Source: Prevotellaceae bacterium (lineage in GTDB: Bacteria; Bacteroidota; Bacteroidia; Bacteroidales; UBA932). From it: 7,187 nt of DNA. The position numbers were made by a program, and so were the translations under genes. Positions 1 to 5,943 of this stretch are shown here, piece by piece. The notes below the pieces were generated by a model. That model made no database searches, was not told where the DNA came from, and was given only the letters and a program-made list of their open reading frames with translations. Position 1 is the stretch's first letter. Every line of letters begins with the position of its first letter. The stretch covers positions 1 through 7,187 of the forward strand of contig JAIRLF010000305.1 of the NCBI GenBank assembly GCA_031259655.1, written 5' to 3'.

Positions 1-1
1 C

Positions 2-88
2 GAAAATGTCTACAACGTGTATGTCTATTACCGTTTGCCCGAACATAGGTACGACAGATTGACGGCGCTTCAAAGAGTTAAAAACTAA
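2..88 (+). CDS. C-terminal end of an unrecognised protein (5' truncated by the window)
   Basis: An open frame enters from the left edge and runs 28 codons to TAA at 86-88. The peptide is rich in aromatic and charged residues (it includes YNVYVYYRLPEHRYDRL) and reads like genuine protein, possibly a beta-strand. I do not recognise the family. The stop codon and the last four residues (RVKN) lie inside the first unit of the 75-220 tandem repeat, so the array may have replaced or trimmed the original C-terminus. Coding is inferred from peptide quality only. The other forward frame I read here (from base 1) stops after 15 codons. Confidence 0.55.
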   Translation, partial: ENVYNVYVYYRLPEHRYDRLTALQRVKN

Positions 89-220
89 AAACTAAGAGTT
101 AAGAGTGGCTGACGCATGCTGGGAGTTAAGAACTAAAAACTAAAAGTTAAGAGTGGCTGACGCATGCTGGGAGTTAAAAACTAAAAACTAAAAGTTAAAA
201 GTTAAGAGTGGCTGACGCAT
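75..220. repeat. Tandem array of three 48-base units built from heptamers
   Basis: Unit 1 is 75-122, unit 2 is 123-170, and unit 3 is 171-220 (partial, diverging after GCAT). Each unit is one G, then AT-rich 7-base words (AGTTAAA, AACTAAA, AGTTAAG), then AGTGGCT and GACGCAT, and in units 1 and 2 a closing GCTGG. Units 1 and 2 have four AT-rich words and unit 3 has five, so the length change is exactly one heptamer. Words are contiguous and in phase throughout. There are no unique spacers, so this is not CRISPR. It resembles in form the short tandemly repeated heptanucleotide sequences known from cyanobacteria. Function is unknown. Confidence 0.93.
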
Positions 221-521
221 TCCGTTTCAGTACGAAATGGATATTCGCAATGACGACTAAGCGTTATTAACATGACAGTAGTACCTATGAACCTCGCAGG
301 TACTAACACTCCCTGCCGTAATTCAGAGGATTTTGTCGTACGCCCGATGAGCAATGCTACGAGTAATAACGATGCGCCTGTCCCCCCCGTCAATAGCGAT
401 ACCCTGTTCGGATGCGCTTTATTACATGCGTTCATGCGTTCGAAGCTCTCAATCCTCAATTACTATTATCCTGATTTTATTGAGATTCGACTGTCGAAAG
501 TTCGGTTTACGATAAAATTCC
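218..521. other. Non-coding stretch with several inverted repeats
   Basis: I see no convincing gene here. It contains an imperfect hairpin at 218-239, a perfect 8-base inverted repeat at 279-286/298-305, an alternative 5-base stem GCAGG/CCTGC at 296-300/312-316, a 5-base inverted repeat TCGTA/TACGA at 336-340/358-362, and a two-copy direct repeat of CATGCGTT at 425-440. The forward frame is open from 272 into the ABC-F gene, but the encoded residues do not resemble an ABC-F N-terminus. A minus-strand frame of 85 codons (459 down to 202) is open but ends in the repeat array and matches no family I know. It could be a worn dispersed element or a small structured RNA. Confidence 0.6.
279..305. 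repeat. Perfect 8-base inverted repeat (hairpin candidate)
   Basis: TAGTACCT at 279-286 is the exact reverse complement of AGGTACTA at 298-305, with an 11-base loop. It overlaps a competing stem, GCAGG (296-300) with CCTGC (312-316), so the two could not form together. No T-run follows, so it is not a standard terminator. It could be an RNA structure, an operator-like site or part of a dispersed element. Confidence 0.6.
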
Positions 522-529
522 TACCTTTG
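522..529 (+). promoter_or_regulatory. Bacteroidetes -7 box (TACCTTTG) upstream of the ABC-F operon
   Basis: TACCTTTG is an exact match to the Bacteroidetes primary sigma-factor -7 consensus TAnnTTTG and lies 33 bases before the ABC-F ATG at 563. The -33 element is poor: TTCG at 501-504 with a 17-base spacer, shorter than the usual 19-21. The leader between box and start is A-rich. This is the only exact TAnnTTTG match I noticed close to the ABC-F start. Confidence 0.55.
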
Positions 530-562
530 CGCCCGATATTATTAAAATTAAAAAAGGTAAAC

Positions 563-2236
563 ATGGCTGACGAAAAGATTATTTTCTCGATGGTGGGAGT
601 GAACAAGACATATCCGCCTCAAAAGCAGGTATTAAAAGACATATACCTTTCGTTTTTTTATGGAGCGAAGATTGGCATCATAGGATTGAACGGTTCGGGT
701 AAATCCTCTCTGTTAAAGATAATTGCAGGAATAGACAGGAATATACAGGGCGAAGTAGTTTTCTCGCCCGGATATTCGACAGGATATTTGGAGCAGGAAC
801 CGCAATTGGACGATAATAAGACTGTTAAGGAGGTTGTTCAGGAAGGCGTTCAGGAAGTTGTTGATTTGCTTGCCGAATACGAATCCGTTAACGCACGTTT
901 CATGGAAGAACTCACCGATTCCGAAATGGACAAACTGATTGAACGGCAGGGAGAATTGACCGAGCAGATTGAGATTGCCGGCGGTTGGGAAATCGACAGT
1001 AAACTGGAAAGAGCGATGGACGCTCTCCGCTGTCCCGACGAGACGCAGCTTGTCAAACACCTGTCCGGAGGCGAGCGCAGGCGCGTCGCTCTGTGCCGTC
1101 TGCTGTTGAAAGAGCCGGACGTGCTTTTGCTGGACGAGCCGACGAACCATTTGGACGCCGAATCGATAGAATGGCTCGAAATGCATCTGCAACAATACAA
1201 AGGCACAGTTATAGCCGTCACTCACGACCGGTATTTCCTTGATAACGTCGCCGGCTGGATTCTCGAATTAGACCGGGGCGAAGGTATTCCCTGGAAAGGC
1301 AACTATTCGTCGTGGCTCGAACAGAAGGCGAAGCGTCTGGAGATGGAAGAAAAGCAGGAAAGTAAACGCCGTAAAACTCTGGAACGCGAACTGGAATGGG
1401 TGCGCATGTCGCCGAAAGCACGTCAGGCAAAATCGAAAGCCCGTCTTCATGCATACGAAAAAATGGCTAACGAAGACAGCAAACAAAAAGAAGAACGACT
1501 CGAAATCTTTATCCCGAACGGACCCCGTCTGGGAAACACTGTAATAGAAGCCGTCGACGTAAAAAAATCGTATGGCGGCATCGCGCTTTTCGAAAATCTT
1601 AACTTCAAACTGCCTCCTGCCGGCATTGTCGGAATCATCGGACCCAACGGAGCCGGAAAAACAACCCTGTTCCGCCTGATTATGGGAATCGAAACGCCCG
1701 ACAAAGGGACGTTTAATGTCGGCGACACGGTGAAAATCGCATACATCGACCAACAACACAAATCTATCGACCCCGACAAAACTGTCTACGAAATCGTTTC
1801 GGACGGCAACGAATACATCCGTCTGGGCAACAGAGATATTAACGCGCGGGCATACGTGTCGCGTTTCAATTTCAGCGGAGCAGATCAGGAAAAGAAAGCC
1901 GGCGTGCTCTCCGGAGGCGAACGTAACAGGCTGCATTTGGCTCTGACACTCAAAGACGAAGGCAATGTGTTGCTACTCGACGAGCCGACTAACGATATAG
2001 ACGTAAACACGTTAAGAGCGCTGGAAGAAGGTTTGGAGAACTTCGCAGGCTGCGCTGTCGTGATTTCACACGACCGTTGGTTTCTCGACCGTATTGCTAC
2101 GCATATCCTTGCTTTTGAGGGCGATTCGTACGTTCACTTTTTCGAAGGCGGATATAGCGAATATGAAGAAAACAAAAAACGACGGACAGGCGATAATGCT
2201 CCCCATCGTTTGAAATACAAGAAATTAGTCGAATAA
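563..2236 (+). CDS. ettA: EttA-type ABC-F ATPase (energy-dependent translational throttle protein)
   Basis: Soluble ABC-F protein of 557 residues, about the length of E. coli EttA (555). Family members bind the ribosomal E site and, in EttA, gate entry of the initiation complex into elongation according to ATP/ADP level. First ATPase domain: Walker A GLNGSGKSS (41-49), signature LSGGE (167-171), Walker B with DEPTNHLD (191-198), switch His221; an EttA-like arm insertion lies around 95-142. A charged interdomain linker spans about 243-325. Second domain: GPNGAGKTT (360-368), LSGGE (449-453), DEPTND (473-478), His503. ATG 563 is chosen because MADEKIIFSM aligns with the EttA N-terminus; the frame is open back to 272, but those 97 residues are unlike any ABC-F. 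It heads an operon, 5 bases before the SUI1 gene. All catalytic residues appear intact. Assignment to EttA over other ABC-F subgroups rests on length, arm and N-terminal similarity. Confidence 0.93.
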   Translation: MADEKIIFSMVGVNKTYPPQKQVLKDIYLSFFYGAKIGIIGLNGSGKSSLLKIIAGIDRNIQGEVVFSPGYSTGYLEQEPQLDDNKTVKEVVQEGVQEVVDLLAEYESVNARFMEELTDSEMDKLIERQGELTEQIEIAGGWEIDSKLERAMDALRCPDETQLVKHLSGGERRRVALCRLLLKEPDVLLLDEPTNHLDAESIEWLEMHLQQYKGTVIAVTHDRYFLDNVAGWILELDRGEGIPWKGNYSSWLEQKAKRLEMEEKQESKRRKTLERELEWVRMSPKARQAKSKARLHAYEKMANEDSKQKEERLEIFIPNGPRLGNTVIEAVDVKKSYGGIALFENLNFKLPPAGIVGIIGPNGAGKTTLFRLIMGIETPDKGTFNVGDTVKIAYIDQQHKSIDPDKTVYEIVSDGNEYIRLGNRDINARAYVSRFNFSGADQEKKAGVLSGGERNRLHLALTLKDEGNVLLLDEPTNDIDVNTLRALEEGLENFAGCAVVISHDRWFLDRIATHILAFEGDSYVHFFEGGYSEYEENKKRRTGDNAPHRLKYKKLVE

Positions 2237-2241
2237 AAGTC

Positions 2242-2586
2242 ATGTCGAAAGAACGGAAAGAGCGCATCAATGTGGTGTATTCCACAAATCCCGACTACAA
2301 CTACGAGTACGATGTCGAAGAAGAAGTGCGGGAAAGCATCGCGCCTGCAAAACAAAATTTGACAGTACGGTTGGACAAAAAGCAAAGAGGCGGAAAAAAA
2401 GTAACGCTCGTGCAGGGATTTGCGGGCGCCGAAGACGATTTGAAAGACTTGGGTAAATCGCTAAAGACCAGGTGCGGCGTCGGAGGAACGGTCAAAGATG
2501 GCGAAATACTGATACAAGGCGATTTCAGAGATAAAATCGTTGAATATCTCGTCAAAGAGGGTTATAAAGCGAAACGAGGTAATTGA
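2242..2586 (+). CDS. SUI1/eIF1-family translation factor (YciH type)
   Basis: Protein of 114 residues, close to bacterial YciH (108). The SUI1 domain covers about 38-112. Family hallmarks are the basic loop RGGKKVTLVQGF (49-60) and the stretch LGKSLKTRCGVGG (70-82) followed by VKDGEILIQGDF (84-95). eIF1 monitors start-codon selection on the small ribosomal subunit. Bacterial homologues can influence initiation fidelity in vitro, but their physiological role is poorly defined. The first 37 residues are charged and probably flexible. The gene starts 5 bases after the ABC-F stop and ends 4 bases before the DUF4271 start, so it is almost certainly co-transcribed and perhaps translationally coupled. 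No strong SD is visible before ATG 2242, as is usual for Bacteroidetes. Confidence 0.93.
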   Translation: MSKERKERINVVYSTNPDYNYEYDVEEEVRESIAPAKQNLTVRLDKKQRGGKKVTLVQGFAGAEDDLKDLGKSLKTRCGVGGTVKDGEILIQGDFRDKIVEYLVKEGYKAKRGN

Positions 2587-2590
2587 CCGG

Positions 2591-3361
2591 ATGATAGCTG
2601 ACAGTCTGATAAATAACACAACCGAAGCTCAGGGAAGTTTGTATGTTCCTGTGGAATTCAAGATATTTGGAGAACATTCCGAAGCGTACAACAAAGTGTC
2701 GGAAATCGAGGAAGCAAAAGCTCTGAACAATAGCGATTATTTTGTCAAAAGTGGAGTAGCCGTAGGTCTGAGTGTTTATTTTCTGTTGCTCCTGTTTGTG
2801 CTCAAACGACGAATATCAAGCCTCTGCAAAATGTTTTTCGATTACCGGTTTGCGAAAAAACAATACGAAGAAACAAACCGGATAAGCGTCATGAATACCG
2901 GCTACACCGTTCTGTTTACGATAATAGTCGCTTCGGCGCTGTTTTCGTTGATGAGCAATTATCAGGAATACAGGTTGTACGCCGTTCCATTTTTGGTTCT
3001 GTCCGGCATTTTCACCGTTCAGTCGGCGGCGTTGAAATTGATAGCTCTGATATGCAAAGCCGAAAATATTTTCGGGGAGATTCACCTCAACCGGCGACTG
3101 TATTTAAGCATAACGGGAATCGCAATTTTGCCGTTGACGGTTGTAGCGCTTTTATATTCGGATTCGGACATAAAAGTCGAACAGTCAATGTTTTTGATGT
3201 CGAAAATATTGATTGGCGTTTTGATGCTGTTTATGACAGTTCGAATAATACGTATTTTTTCGGAAGCGAAAGTTTCGTATTTTTTCCGTTTTTTGTACTT
3301 TTGCACTTTTGAAATAAGTCCATATTTGGCGTTGTTCATTGTATTTGAAAACATTAATTAA
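2591..3361 (+). CDS. DUF4271 family multi-pass inner-membrane protein
   Basis: Protein of 256 residues from ATG 2591. A polar N-terminus of about 50 residues precedes six likely membrane segments: about 54-71, 103-121, 129-155, 170-189, 200-222 and 229-253. The C-terminal pattern YFFRFLYFCTFEISPYLAL (230-248) matches the conserved end of DUF4271 as I know it (a Leu-Tyr-x-Cys-Thr-x-Glu-Ile-x-Pro motif). The family is essentially confined to Bacteroidetes and has no established function; it is commonly found next to hemD, as here. A TTG at 2540 would add 17 residues but would overlap the SUI1 gene by 47 bases. ATG 2591 is preferred because it sits 4 bases after the upstream stop with GAGGT at 2576-2580 about ten bases before it. 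Confidence 0.85.
   Translation: MIADSLINNTTEAQGSLYVPVEFKIFGEHSEAYNKVSEIEEAKALNNSDYFVKSGVAVGLSVYFLLLLFVLKRRISSLCKMFFDYRFAKKQYEETNRISVMNTGYTVLFTIIVASALFSLMSNYQEYRLYAVPFLVLSGIFTVQSAALKLIALICKAENIFGEIHLNRRLYLSITGIAILPLTVVALLYSDSDIKVEQSMFLMSKILIGVLMLFMTVRIIRIFSEAKVSYFFRFLYFCTFEISPYLALFIVFENIN
3296..3303 (+). promoter_or_regulatory. Possible internal -7 box (TACTTTTG) upstream of hemD
   Basis: TACTTTTG fits TAnnTTTG and lies 99 bases before the hemD start, with TTCG at 3274-3277 (18-base spacer) as a weak -33 element. It lies within codons of the conserved DUF4271 motif (Tyr-Phe-Cys-Thr), so protein constraint alone could explain it. It could give hemD a secondary promoter. Confidence 0.25.
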
Positions 3362-3402
3362 AAAAGTAAAACCCGTTTTTGGGTAAAAACATATAATGTA
3401 TT

Positions 3403-4149
3403 ATGAGAAAAGTTAAGAAGATTTTAATTTCACAGCCTGAACCATCAGAAAAATCTCCTTATAGTGATTTGGTAGAAAAATATAATGTTGAAATAGATTT
3501 CCGTCCGTTTATACAGGTCGAAAGTGTTTCATTAAAAGATTTTCGCAAACAAAGGATTGAATTATTGACGCACACGGCGGTAATTTTCACCGCCCGCACT
3601 GCCGTTGACCATTTTTTCCATATCTGCGAAGGATTACGGATAAATATCCCCGAATCGATGAAATATTTTTGCATGTCGGAAGCAGTAGCTTTATATTTAC
3701 AGAAGTACATAATTTACCGGAAGCGAAAAATCTTTTTCGGCAACGGCAGTCTTTCGTCTTTGCTGGAACTGACAAATTCGTCGAAGCATAAAGGGGAGAA
3801 ATTCTTTCTGGTTTTAGCCGATTCGTTCAAACTCGAAGTGCCGAAAACATTTGAGCGTGCAAAACTTAAAGTGACCCGCGCAATAATGTACCGCACAATA
3901 GCGAGCAATCTGTCGGATTTGAAATTGAAAGATTATGATATCGTAGCGTTTTTCAGTCCGCAGGAAATAAAATCGTTACAAAACAATTTTCCGAATTTCG
4001 AACAGGGAGATACTCTGTTTGCAGCTTTCGGTCCGGCGACGGCAAAGGCTATCAAAGCTGCAAAATATATCCTCTCAATAGAAGCTCCAAAATCGGAAAT
4101 ACCTTCGATGTCTAAGGCGTTAGATGTGTTTTTGAAGAATAATTTGTAG
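3403..4149 (+). CDS. hemD: Uroporphyrinogen-III synthase
   Basis: Cytosolic enzyme of haem/sirohaem biosynthesis that cyclises hydroxymethylbilane to uroporphyrinogen III while inverting ring D. The product is 248 residues, a normal length. HemD is poorly conserved overall, but the Bacteroidetes version is recognisable: ILISQPEP near the N-terminus (7-14), IDFRPFIQVE (31-40), the conserved segment VIFTARTAVDHFF (60-72), MKYFCMSEAVALYLQKYI (86-103), MYRT (162-165), FFSPQEIKSL (183-192), and AFGPATAKAIKAA (208-220) near the C-terminus. The fold is two alternating alpha/beta domains, and the active-site cleft has few invariant residues. It begins 41 bases after the DUF4271 gene. In Bacteroidales, as I recall, rnpA and yidD normally follow; here they are absent and an AT-rich segment begins instead. 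Confidence 0.9.
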   Translation: MRKVKKILISQPEPSEKSPYSDLVEKYNVEIDFRPFIQVESVSLKDFRKQRIELLTHTAVIFTARTAVDHFFHICEGLRINIPESMKYFCMSEAVALYLQKYIIYRKRKIFFGNGSLSSLLELTNSSKHKGEKFFLVLADSFKLEVPKTFERAKLKVTRAIMYRTIASNLSDLKLKDYDIVAFFSPQEIKSLQNNFPNFEQGDTLFAAFGPATAKAIKAAKYILSIEAPKSEIPSMSKALDVFLKNNL

Positions 4150-4176
4150 TATGAGACAGGAAATTGGAAACGATTT

Positions 4177-4208
4177 ATTCGTAGTTTAAAAGTTTTTAGT
4201 TACTTTTG
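4177..4208 (+). promoter_or_regulatory. Bacteroidetes promoter candidate for the peptidase cassette
   Basis: TACTTTTG at 4201-4208 matches the -7 consensus TAnnTTTG exactly. TTCG at 4177-4180 differs by one base from the -33 TTTG and is separated by 20 bases, within the normal 19-21 range. It lies in the 105-base gap after hemD and 46 bases before the GTG start at 4255. The cassette therefore probably has its own promoter. Confidence 0.6.
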
Positions 4209-4243
4209 TGCCTGAAAATGTACGGTTGTATGAAATTTTAATT

Positions 4244-4247
4244 GAGG
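4244..4247 (+). promoter_or_regulatory. Shine-Dalgarno GAGG that fixes the GTG start at 4255
   Basis: GAGG lies 7 bases before GTG 4255, an ideal spacing. No upstream ATG in this frame gives a better start. A clear SD is uncommon in Bacteroidetes genes and contrasts with the weak leaders of ettA and the SUI1 gene. Confidence 0.6.
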
Positions 4248-4254
4248 ATATATT

Positions 4255-5739
4255 GTGATAACAACAAGATTTTTAGATAAAAGCGATCTTGTGTCGGAAG
4301 AAATAATAGACAGTATCTATAAAATACTATCTATAAAAAAAGAAATGATAAAAATAGAATTAACGACAATAATGAACGTTATTCGTGACGATATCGTTTG
4401 TTTCATGGAATATCCTTATGTAGAAAAGATATATCGGGATTCTTATTATTCGTTTTTTTCCAAAAAGCATAATCCCTGTCACAGAGATTCTTTGCGCATT
4501 TCTTTTTTTATTAACGATAACGATAGACCAATAAATGCGGATAATTATTTCACTATTAAGAATTTGGATAATTATTTTTTAGGATATATATCATTGCGTC
4601 CAACAACATACAGAATTATAGGCAGTTCGTTTCTTCATCCGTTAATAATGAAAAATCATGATTTTGTTTGTTGTCTTTGTCGAAAGACAGTCCTTGTCAA
4701 TGGATTGAAATTAACAGTTTATGGGTTTCCATATTGTGCTCAAGATAATGAATCCATTACTTGCGCCGAAGTATCTATATTAAATATAATGGAATATTTT
4801 GGACATAAATATCCAGAATACTCAACGATTTTACCGTCTCAAATAGCAAAAATGCTATCAAAGCAAATATTCGAGAGACAATTACCCTCGAAAGGGATGA
4901 TGGCACATCATATTTCTTATGTATTGAAAAAATTAGGTTTTGGAGTAATAATACATTCATGCGAAAACGAACAAGATGATGTGGTTATGTATAAAAATGA
5001 TGATTTTATAGAATCATTGTTGATATACATTGAATCCGGTATTCCTGTTGTTTTGCTCTCGGAAGACCATGCTATATTGGCAATAGGAAGGAAAAAAATA
5101 TTTGATAATCACAATAAAAAGAACGGTGTATTTAAAAAGGAAAAAAACATTAGGCATTTATTAGTAATGAACGATAATAGACCGCCGTATGAATTGATGG
5201 ATTATGATGTTAAAAAGAACAGTGAATTCAAAATTGTTTCTTTCATTGTTCCATTATATTCTAAGGTAAATATGAATGCTTACGGTTTAAAAGCGTCGTT
5301 TAATGCAACTCTTAAGATATTGCAAGAAGAAGCAAAGGATGTCCAATTTGTACGCGCTAATAAAAATTATGTTTATAGATATTTTTTTACCTCAAGTAAA
5401 TCATACAAGGATTATATCGCAAAATCACAAGATTTACCTTATGAATTCAAAGTACTCGCATTGAACAAATCTATGCCGAAATTTATTGGAGTAGTAGAAA
5501 TTATAAATAAAACAAGTTTTAACATGGTAGATACGGTAAATAAAGTGGATGGAATAGTAGTATTAGATGCGACAGAATCCGGAGTTTATAATTATCTTAT
5601 ATTTGCAACAAATTTAGAATATTTGATAATCAGGTCAACTCAAGTTAGCGACTATAAAATATTTAAGTTTAATGATAAATTAATGTTTCACATGTTTAAA
5701 AACAATTTGAAAGGAGAACATACTCAATGGAAAGGTTAA
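4255..5739 (+). CDS. Papain/C39-like cysteine-peptidase-fold protein, function unknown
   Basis: Protein of 494 residues with no signal peptide or membrane segment, so probably cytosolic. The N-terminal part contains DSYYSFFSKKHNP (62-74) and SLRISFF (79-85), then YFLGYISLRPT (107-117). The core looks like a papain/C39-like fold: GFPYCAQDNESITCAE (157-172) supplies oxyanion Gln163 and nucleophile Cys170, DHAILAIG (271-278) supplies His272, and VMNDNRPPY (304-312) supplies the third residue, probably Asp307 or Asn306. A C-terminal domain (about 340-494) has SMPKFIGVVEI (406-416) and a GIVVLDAT segment (433-440). I recall similar full-length hypothetical proteins in diverse bacteria with the same order of motifs, but no assigned role. 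Cys139, Cys140, Cys142 and Cys161 form an unusual cluster before the nucleophile. The gene is markedly AT-rich. GTG is supported by GAGG seven bases upstream. It overlaps the next gene by 13 bases. Peptidase activity is inferred; it could act as a transglutaminase-like or other papain-fold enzyme. Confidence 0.75.
   Translation: MITTRFLDKSDLVSEEIIDSIYKILSIKKEMIKIELTTIMNVIRDDIVCFMEYPYVEKIYRDSYYSFFSKKHNPCHRDSLRISFFINDNDRPINADNYFTIKNLDNYFLGYISLRPTTYRIIGSSFLHPLIMKNHDFVCCLCRKTVLVNGLKLTVYGFPYCAQDNESITCAEVSILNIMEYFGHKYPEYSTILPSQIAKMLSKQIFERQLPSKGMMAHHISYVLKKLGFGVIIHSCENEQDDVVMYKNDDFIESLLIYIESGIPVVLLSEDHAILAIGRKKIFDNHNKKNGVFKKEKNIRHLLVMNDNRPPYELMDYDVKKNSEFKIVSFIVPLYSKVNMNAYGLKASFNATLKILQEEAKDVQFVRANKNYVYRYFFTSSKSYKDYIAKSQDLPYEFKVLALNKSMPKFIGVVEIINKTSFNMVDTVNKVDGIVVLDATESGVYNYLIFATNLEYLIIRSTQVSDYKIFKFNDKLMFHMFKNNLKGEHTQWKG
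5711..5716 (+). promoter_or_regulatory. Shine-Dalgarno AAGGAG for the 70-residue gene
   Basis: AAGGAG lies 10 bases before ATG 5727, inside the last codons of the peptidase gene. It supports real translation of the small overlapping gene and its coupling to the peptidase. Confidence 0.65.
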
Positions 5740-5939
5740 AAGGTGATATCGTTTCTAAAGTTATAGAAGATTTAGAACGGAAAGGTCGAGTTACAACTTT
5801 GACGGCGGAACAAACATCTGCTATTGATAATAAATTGGCTGAAGAATATAGAAAAATACGAGAGGATTGTAAAATCAGAGAAAGAAATTCCTGGATATAT
5901 TTATATAAAATGGAACACGAATATCGAAAACCGCGTTAA
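5727..5939 (+). CDS. Small charged helical protein, probable partner of the peptidase-fold protein
   Basis: Protein of 70 residues that I do not recognise. It is highly charged and predicted mostly helical, with two likely amphipathic helices (about 5-20 and 27-50) separated by a Thr-rich turn (VTTLTAEQT), and ends in a basic, aromatic tail (WIYLYKMEHEYRKPR). There is one Cys (48), no signal peptide, no membrane segment and no Gly-Gly leader of the kind processed by C39 bacteriocin peptidases. The start overlaps the peptidase gene by 13 bases and has a good AAGGAG ten bases upstream, which argues that the two proteins work together. Possible roles, all inferred, are regulator or inhibitor of the peptidase, substrate, or adaptor. 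Confidence 0.7.
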   Translation: MERLKGDIVSKVIEDLERKGRVTTLTAEQTSAIDNKLAEEYRKIREDCKIRERNSWIYLYKMEHEYRKPR

Positions 5940-5943
5940 AATT

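Noticed and set aside
75..220. CRISPR-like array (three repeats of similar length)
   Set aside because: The repeats are directly joined with no unique spacers, and no cas genes are present.
202..459. 85-residue minus-strand open frame with a hydrophobic segment
   Set aside because: It ends inside the repeat array, matches no family I know and has no clear ribosome binding site; it may be a relic of a dispersed element but is not supported as a gene.
713..1936. Several long minus-strand open frames within ettA
   Set aside because: They are antisense shadows of a strongly coding gene and resemble no protein family.
2540..2590. TTG start giving the DUF4271 protein 17 extra residues
   Set aside because: It would overlap the SUI1 gene by 47 bases, and ATG 2591 has better spacing and a GAGGT upstream.
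4151..4189. Short open frame MRQEIGNDLFVV after hemD as a truncated rnpA
   Set aside because: The residues do not resemble the RnpA N-terminus and the frame stops after 12 codons.
4181..4202. Copy of the left-array heptamers on the minus strand (AACTAAAAACT) before the cassette
   Set aside because: Only about one and a half words match and AT-rich sequence gives this easily; it is not enough to call a repeat boundary or insertion scar.
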